A stretch of DNA of 64,000 bases from positions 67,595,323 to 67,659,322 of the forward strand of contig NC_080419.1 in the NCBI RefSeq assembly GCF_029873635.1, written 5' to 3'. Shown piece by piece: positions 56,415 through 64,000 of this stretch. Numbering within the stretch: position 1 is the first letter of the stretch; each line of letters starts with the position of its first letter. The position numbers were made by a program, and so were the translations under genes. Origin of the DNA: Malania oleifera. Taxonomy: Eukaryota; Streptophyta; Magnoliopsida; Santalales; Ximeniaceae. Under the pieces are notes generated by a model that saw nothing but the letters and a program-made list of their open reading frames with translations, was not told the origin of the DNA and made no database searches.

Positions 56415-59400
56415 GGGATGGAAAATCGAGAAAATAATTTAGAAAATACATTTTTCCAAAATTTTTAAATTCATAGGATTTTTCTAGGTATGAAAAATAC
56501 TATTTTGGGAGGTTTTGGAAATCATTCAAGATAGAAGAGGATGCCAAAATTGATTTTCAAATTTCAAAACATTTTTCCTGATTTTTCTCTTTTTTTTTTT
56601 TTGTAATTTTCCCATATTTTCAAAAATTTAAATAATAAAAAGGCGATTAAGCAAAAATGACAAAAATAAAATCAAAAATATTTTTTTAGATTTTTTCCTA
56701 ATTTTCTATAAATTTTCTAGTGATTTTTCTTGATTTTTTAGGATTTTTTGTGAATTTTTAAATCATTAAAATAATAAAATAAAAATAAGACAAAATAGAA
56801 GTAAACCACACCAGTTCTAGGAAGAACAAATCAAAGGGGGTGGTTAATCGATTGAAAGCCAGATCAGGGCCATAGTCATGTGTTGACTGCTGGTTGAGGG
56901 ACACGTGCAGGTGAGGATCAATGTGGTGGCACAATGTTGAGCATTCACTGAAAAGCAACGATCGAACGACTCTAGAGAGACCACGCATCCTTTTGCGTGT
57001 GTTGAGGATAAATGATCCACGTGTTGACCGGCGAGTGAATGGGCACATGAGGTGAGGATTGGTGAGGTGGGCTTATCATGGACATCCCTTTCTAACACGG
57101 CTCAAACGACTCTCAAGAGACTAGGCAGGGATTGATGACGTGGGGAGATCTTCACCGTTTCAAAGAAACACACCATGAACAACTCTGATTCGGCTGCGTC
57201 ACCCACTGAACGCGTGAATGGGGATGAGCGATGCGTCACTCGTCGATGGAATATGGGGTGACACGTGTCTCAATCCTACGGTCCTGAGGCAAAGGATACT
57301 TAAATCAAAATTTTTCTTCCTTCCTCATTTTCACTTTCCTTTTTTTCGAAATCTCCCTCTTCTCTTCTTTCTTCCTCTTCCTCCTTTGTGAGCAGGTGTT
57401 CTCTTGGAACTCTAGCCTCTGCTCCTGCAACTCTCTCGATCTCTCATCTCTTGTACCATCTCTCTCAAACTCTGAAGCCCTAAGTTCTCTGTTCCTCTCC
57501 TAAACTTTTGCACCTTCTTTATTTTTGGCAAACCATACTTAGAAATCCTCACCAACGAAGCTCAATCCTTCCCTAAACGATTTGATAACCTCGGTTCCAA
57601 TCCCCTTAAAACCCTAACCTCACTTCCACTCAGTTGTTAGTGAGCCACTTGAACACACCAATGTGTTCTGATCTTGACAAGGTTCGAATTGGCAACAATG
57701 AGCAAGAGGATACCCGAAGGTACCTAAAGAGTCTCACAAAGAATCTTGAAGAAAAGCTAAGTATTTCTTCTCCTTTACTATTCGCTTTTATTATCATTTT
57801 TTGGATATGTGAAGTGTGTGATTTGGAAACTTATGATGATCTGGGTATCTGTGGTTCAAATATTGTTTTGATGTTTTGATGATTCTTCTACTGGTTATGT
57901 AACTTTAAGGTTTCTAGTGTGAAAAGTTAGGGTTTCGGTTTTAGGATCAAGGATGAAGATAAGTTAATACGTCTATGACCAGGTGAGTGGTGCCCTGGTT
58001 GACTCGTGCGAGTCAACCTAGGGGGTGTGCTAACTCGAGTGATCCCCAGTGGGTCACGTGATCTTGGGCATGTGTGGGTTAACACGTAGGGGCTTAGATT
58101 TGGTCCTTGAATGGGCATTGGTCTCTAGAATGGGCCTGGGGATAAATTTGAAAATGATTCTGGCCCGGGTTAATTTTTAAAGCAAAGTGGGCTTAGTGAA
58201 TTTAAATACAAATGGGATTTAGTTTAGTTGGAAAACAGGACCAATTTAAGTTTTGAAAATAGGTGGGCTTCGGGGTGGAGTTTAAAAACACGGCCTAGGG
58301 TTACATTTTAAAAAAGGGAGGCCCATGATAGTTTAAAAAAACTAATAGGGTACATTCCAAGGTTCAGACAGAGATTAGAATGCTATAAGGTTCAACCAAG
58401 TGCATGACCAAGTAACACCCTAGAGCGACCATGCCAAGATACTGAGACAGAATTGAAATTTGGAAATACCGAGAGTCTCGACGAAGTGTTCGACCAAGAG
58501 ACCTTCTGGGGCAACTATGTCGAGATACTAAGATTTCCTAAAGATTGAGATACTGCAAGTCTCGACCATCAACTCGAACATCAAGACCCTGAGGCATGAC
58601 GAAGTTGAAGACATTGAAGACGAGCATTGGGATCCTCTTTGGCCTCTTTTAGTTTAGTGCAGAACTAGGAAGTCAATGAGAGCCAAGTAAGAATAGGAGT
58701 AGAGTAGTTTCGGTTTGGGTATGGAGTGTCCATCGGCCTGTGACAACTGGCGGCGTTTATACAATAGCCGTGTATATTAGGATCTTCTTTTGTACTTCCT
58801 AGTGTTAGTGATGGACGTGATGAATACAAATGGATGATCTTTTTACATGCTTTCATTCACAGCTTTCCCTTACTACTTTCATTTATGGTGTAGATTGTGA
58901 TGATGTTTAGTGAGAAGATTAGCACCTCTATAGCTTTAGTTAGGTACACGTATTCGGCTACAGTCTCCCATAGAGGTTCTCGTGATTGTTGTGTTGGAGT
59001 ATACTCCGGTTCCAGACCGTGCTTCGGACGGTTGGTGCACCCTTGCTACTCTATATGGCTCCTTGGATTGTTTAGTCTAGTTCCGGCTAGTTTAGTATGG
59101 TAAACTCATTGAACTTGGAGTAAGCAGAACAACATCCTAAACTATACTTATGTGTAAACAATGATTTGTAGGAGTAGAGTTAATATAGATTTACTTGCTT
59201 TCATTTAATTTATATCTAGTAGTTGGTTAGATTTCACCCATTGAAAAATAGCACCTTTTACTTTTTTTCATAGCAAGACTATAATAAACTAATCTTGAAG
59301 TGGTTTGATAACTGTGCTTTAAGTCTCCATGGATCAATACTTGACTTACCCACTTTCTACTGAACTTGGGATAGTTAGGTTTTATAAATATTGTTTTTGG

Positions 59401-59438
59401 TAGTTAAGGACCCAAGCCTTGGCAAGCCTACCAGATTT
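56415..59438 (+). mobile_element. Probable 5' LTR and flank of an Athila-type gypsy element
   Basis: No ORF of note. The right end is set by the primer site at 59439. A pyrimidine-rich stretch at 57310-57620 and the 58870-59100 block resemble LTR leader regions. I could not find the LTR start or a partner copy (the 3' LTR lies beyond the window), so part of this may be flank. Confidence 0.45.
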
Positions 59439-59456
59439 TGGCGTCGTTGCTAGGGA
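59439..59456 (+). promoter_or_regulatory. Primer binding site of the Athila-type element
   Basis: tggcgtcgttgctaggga: the plant Athila/Tat primer site tggcgccgttgccgggga with three differences, all C-to-T or G-to-A changes. Confidence 0.82.
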
Positions 59457-59616
59457 CTTGGCTACAAATATAAATCAACTTTCACTTTAGATTATTATTT
59501 CCTTGTTCTTTTGATTTGTTCTTCTTTATTTAATTTTATTTTTTTCACTTTCTTTGTTAATTTCTATTTTCTTTATTTTTTTTTTTTTGAAGTTTGAATC
59601 TGTGTGCTTACATGTG

Positions 59617-61183
59617 TGTATGTTTGGTCTGCATTCTTTGGAACCTAAGATAATTCCCATAGATCTTGAGATTGAAAAATCCCGTAGGTCCCTTAGGAAA
59701 CCTGTCTCTAATCCAGAGAAGTTAGAGTCGTCTGAACTGAAAGCAATGGTCGAAGATAACCCCCCTATATTCGCGTTGAACAAATCTCAGAACCCGTGCT
59801 CCCCACCTACCTGTGGTGGGAGAGCAACACCTTTGGCCTCTTAGGGACTACTTTGTACCTAATGCATACACATCTCTGTCTTGTATTTGGTTTTTGGATG
59901 TTCAAGTGGCACAATTTGAGATAAAGACCTCAATCATCGCGATGCTGCCCAACTTTCATAGGAACTCAACGAAAAATTATTATCGTCATCTATATGAGTT
60001 CTTGGAAATTTTTTCCACCATCCACATCCCTAATTTCAGTGATGATGCTCCCTGTTTTAGGATCTTCCTGTTCACTTTGAAGGATAAAGCCAAATATTGG
60101 CTGACATCCTTAGAATCAAACTAGGTGACTAGCTGGGCCACCATGCAACATGAATTTCTTAAAAAGTACTTTCCAATTAGGAAGACTAACCAGCTTCAGA
60201 GAGCCATCACAAGCTTCTCATAGATGGATGGGGAACTCTTTTCCGAGACTTGGGAGTGCTTTAGGGACCTACTCCGTAAATGCCCACATCACTAGGTCCC
60301 TAAGTGGCAATTAGTCCAAACTTTCTACGAAACGTTGGCTGAGAGAGATAGGTCAATGGTTAATGCATCGTGCGGAGGTACTTTCCTCACTATGCACGAC
60401 GAGGCCTGGATTCTCTTTGAAAATGTGGCTAAAAACTCTAAGAAGAACATGGCTACCACCCGTAGACTACTTAATTCATCAACTTCTAAACCTAAGCGTG
60501 TTTATGAGTTAGCCACGAGCCAGGACTTAGCTCCTACTCTACATGCTATATTCAAAAAGCTATATCAATGCTTCTCGCTAGGACCACAAACAATGGCATG
60601 TGTAGAGATATGTGCAATCTACTTCGACCCTTCACATACATGTTATATTTGCCCACACGCGCATTTTCCATATGAGCTTAGGCATGAGGAAGTAAAGGCC
60701 ATCCACAAATGGTATGATAAGCCCTTTAATGATCCGTATTTAAACACATACATCCCTGGGTGGAAACAACATCCTAACTTCTTGTGGAGGCCGCAAGCTC
60801 CAGGTTTTCAAGCCCAAAGACCTCCATAAGCCCTGAATGCTTTGCCTCCACAACCATACCAAAATCTCCTAAGTCATCTTGATTCAGCCCTTAGATTTTC
60901 AACCTCCTAGCAGTTGTCTCCCTTGCAACCCAAGTACGACACATTTCAGGAGACAGTGCTGAGGTCCCTTAAGAATATTGAAGCTAATCACCAAGTGGAT
61001 TGGCAACTCCTTCACTCTTACTCCCAATCCATTGTGAAGCTAAAAGCCACTTTGGGACAACTAGCTGTCACCTTGATTCAGAGAGATGAAGGCAAGTTGC
61101 CAAGTCATCCTATAGTAAATCCTAAGGGACAATATGGGGTAGAATGTGAATCAGACGCTAGCTCCTCATCACATTCTGAGTAG
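59617..61183 (+). pseudogene. Athila-type gag, broken
   Basis: N-terminal part 59617-59844 (EPKIIPIDLEIEKSRRSLRK ... NPPIFALN), then a frameshift. One frame then continues from 59813 to 61183 with stops only. Retrotrans_gag blocks: FRIFLFTLKDKAKYWLTSLE (60057-60117), then a TAG, MQHEFLKKYFPIRKTNQLQR, stop, WECFRDLLRKCPHH, stop, QTFYETLAERDRSMVNASCGG, EAWILFENVAKNSKK. A degraded zinc-knuckle area follows (CVEICAIYFDPSHTCYICP), then NTYIPGWKQHPNFLWRP, the Athila signature, and LGQLAVTLIQRDEGKLPSHP. Most stops are TAG in place of CAG/CAA. Confidence 0.87.
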
Positions 61184-62000
61184 GCCTAGGCGGTAACCAC
61201 ATTTCAAAATGGCAGGCTAACAGGTAAACAAGGCAAAGAGCAGCTGAGTACGAGGGAGACCCAAGATGAAAACCTGGAAGTACCCAATGCTGATTTATGC
61301 ACTCTCTTTTCCCCTAGTCGTGTACATAGATCATTGAGTTTCACACCCACCACTAGAAGAACCACACCTTACTTCACCCCACATAGGAATTTTTACAGCT
61401 ACTCAGTGACACATCCGATAGCCCTACTTGCACCCTCTATATTTAGGAAAGAGGCTTCCACTGAGTCCATCAAGGACATGTTTACAAAAGTTAGAATGGA
61501 TACGTCTCTCCTTAATGACATTAAGCAATCACCTGCGTTCATAAAATTCCTTAGCGACTTGTCAACGCAAGGGATAGAAGGGTGCACATGGATGGTTTGG
61601 TTAAGCAGGCCGAGCATATGAGTTCCATAATACTAAAGCACCTTGTTCCTAAACTAAAAGACCTCAACTCACCTACTATTTCGTGAGTAATTAGTGATTA
61701 CTCTATTGATGGGGCCTTTCTAGATTTAGGAGTAAGTGTGAACATTTTTTTCATACCCAGCCTATCAAAAACTTAACCCAAAAGTGTTGCGACCCACCTC
61801 GTCTTTGTGCCTTGTCGATCGACCTCTTAAGGAACCCTAGGGTGTGGTAGAAAATGTGGTAGTCAAGGTGGGAGAGTTCCATTACCCTGTTGATTTCATC
61901 ATTTTAGACATGGAGACTTCCACACACTCGATCCCTATCCTTTTGGGAAGACCATTCCTAGCCACGGCTAGCACCTGCATTCAATGAAGGATGGGGATTA
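61184..62000 (+). pseudogene. Athila-type protease region, broken
   Basis: 61442-61560 resembles the pre-protease stretch (VRMDTSLLNDIKQSPAFIKFLSDL). The active-site-like LDLGVSVN is at 61720-61743. FHYPVDFIILDM and LLGRPFLATA (about 61880-61970) are the usual aspartic-protease blocks. Frameshifts separate the blocks. Confidence 0.75.
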
Positions 62001-64000
62001 TAGACATCTCATAAGGCCATAAGTAACATAGACTGAACATATTTAATGCTTTCCAACATCCTCTGAACACTTCCAACTTGTGGATGAAGACATGATTGAA
62101 AAAATTGTTAGGGAAGCAACTCCTTCAATACTATGGCAACACCCTTGGCAAAGTGCACTTCAACTTGACAGCCTTACCACTGCTTAATTTGTGGACCCTT
62201 TTGAGCAATTTATAATAAAACATGAGTGGTTCCTCAATTATGAACATAAGATGGGGGCATGCAACTTTGGGTGTGAGAAGGAAAAGAGAGAATCCAATGC
62301 TACTTGGGAACCAGGATGAGTCCAAATTAAGCTTTGATGCATCTGGCTGAAGACGATAAACTTAGAATTTCTAGAGGCAACTTGATTGTTTTACTTTTCC
62401 TTTTAGGTTCTTAGAGTATTAAGAATAGATTAATTAGAAGCCAGAGTCCTTAGAGCAAGTTTTAAGACAACTTCGGAATGCGGCTAACACAGCAACTATC
62501 ATATACTTGGGCGACTAGGTCCAACCCTTGCGTTGTGCTGAATTTTAGTATTTTCCAAGAGGGTCGACCATGTCTGTGACTAGCACCAAACTGTGTGCGC
62601 CCTAGTCAACAACTCAGCAACGACATTTAAAACAAGCTTTCACGCTCGATTCTTTTCCTGCTACAACGTTCTCCTTTCGACCTTGTCACTAGTATCAGTC
62701 CACACTCACCATAATGTCTTCTCCACCATTGTACCAACTATTGATACTAATGACATATACATGGTGCCTTTGCTAGAATTGGTCTTCTGTGCTACAGGTT
62801 ATCTCTGCATGCATGCTATTCTGGTTATTGTATTTTGATGGTACACTGTTTTTTTCTTATTGGCACACTGCACTGTCCTATCCCTTACCCGAGTTCCTTT
62901 TTCTATCAACACTTCAATGAGGACACTTCAGCTCTAAATTGGGGGTAGGGGTTGGCACATTGCATAGCACACACATTCATGCACAAAAATGACACAATTT
63001 TAAATTTTTGAAAATAAATTCTAGTGAACTATGCTAACATATTTTATACCCTCTACATACACCTATATAATCTAATGTTACATGCATAAGTTTTTTAGTT
63101 TGATGATTTCATTATGCTCACTAACAATGTAGTAAATTAGTTGTGTAAAGATCACATAACATGACCGACAACTTGATATTACTCTAGGTCGTTGTCTAGT
63201 GGTTTGTTCATGTTAATACTGCAATGTAAACTATAGTATTTACATGGTACTTCACGGGGCTAAAAACACACTTGCACGTGATTTGTAACACTTAGGGTTT
63301 GTTGAGAGCATTGAGAGAACAACCGTGGCGACTATGACATCTTGTGAGGTACTGTTGAGCCATTCGTTCATTGCTTGAGTTTTTGACATCAAACTCTGAG
63401 TTTATAAAACACAACATTCCTTCTTTTGATGGATTTCCTTTGACAACTAGTCTTTGCTCTTGTATTTTCTAGCCTAGAGGTGACATAAAGTGGGGAGATA
63501 TAAATCTAGGTATTGTAGCTTACTCAAGACATAAAGGTTAAGGCCCCCTAGAGACTGACTTTTTTCATGGACTCTTGTTCGAACTACATTCTCATTGGAA
63601 ACATGAAGACAATATAAAAGGTGAAGATTGTTTCAGCTGACTATGCAAAAAAGGAAAATGAAAAAGAAATAGAAACCTGAGCAAAGATAAATGAAAACAA
63701 AAATATACACTTGCTCTAAGAAAAGAAAAAAAGGTCAAGCTGATGACACACACTACGAATCTCCATGTATGAAGGATCTTTCGACCAATGCATTTGCTGA
63801 ATTCACGGAAGTCTGGGAATAAATTCCTCTAGGGTAGTCTTGATTAAATGTGGCGAGTGAGTGAGAAGATGTTACGGGGAAGGACCCGAAACCTCAGTTA
63901 GGTTTGGATTCCTTTCTTATAAGACTAGTTCACTCCACACTTCTAGTGTTAGTTCTTCAAATATGTGGGATGTTTGATCATGACACTCTTTCTCATGTAT
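62001..64000 (+). other. Athila-type 3' region; RT and integrase absent
   Basis: Follows the protease directly without RT, RNase H or integrase. The tract caatgaggacacttcagctc then aattgggggtaggggttgg (62917-62957) is the kind of purine-rich marker found after pol in Athila elements. No recognisable gene. The element runs off the window. Confidence 0.6.

Noticed and set aside
57634-57879. 81-codon ORF before the Athila primer site
   Set aside because: Lies in LTR-like leader DNA, shows no known motif and is short; chance cannot be excluded.

Overview
This is nuclear DNA from a flowering plant, probably a eudicot. It is AT-rich, has a plant-type single-exon chloroplast lipase gene, and is otherwise mostly transposable elements of plant families (Ty1/copia with long LTRs, Ty3/gypsy, CACTA, hAT, a tRNA-derived SINE, a LINE fragment). 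No bacterial, organellar or viral gene organisation is visible. I could not fix the species from sequence alone.

Layout. 1-9118 is the gene-bearing flank. The only intact protein gene in the window is a class-3 lipase of the plastid PLA1-I / DAD1-like type at 1661-3043 (minus strand), with a TATA box and a CT-rich leader. It is followed by a SINE with a perfect 17-bp target duplication (4365-4784) and a non-autonomous hAT element with an 8-bp target duplication (7137-8160). From about 9119 to 56414 lies one nested transposon pile. 56415-64000 is the 5' part of an Athila-type Ty3/gypsy element that runs off the window.

The nest, oldest to youngest as I read it. Copia-3 (minus strand, 41307-56414) is the host. 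Copia-2 (plus strand, 43449-53386, the most complete element) landed inside the Copia-3 gag. Copia-1 (plus strand, from 11291) landed inside the third ORF of Copia-3. The 3' LTR of Copia-1 begins at 14609, breaks at about 16165 and resumes at about 40843-41306, so roughly 24.7 kb of foreign DNA sits inside that LTR. That insert holds AT-rich gypsy LTR-like pieces at both ends and a CACTA element. The CACTA part has a decayed TNP2-type transposase (19198-22911), a second Ptta/En/Spm-type ORF (17330-19075), a LINE reverse-transcriptase scrap, a three-exon fragment of the cellular nucleolar GTPase gene NUG2/NOG2 (25480-27202), subterminal repeats and one terminus at 36989. A gypsy-derived array of three LTRs separated by two roughly 410-bp internal segments (27514-35795) sits inside the CACTA part.

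None of the transposon ORFs is intact. Many stops are TAG or TGA where CAG, CAA or TGG is expected, as deamination of methylated cytosine would give. The most unusual items are the LTR-int-LTR-int-LTR array, the CACTA-associated NUG2 fragment, the split Copia-1 LTR, and the arrays of short palindromic words in the middle of three different copia LTRs.
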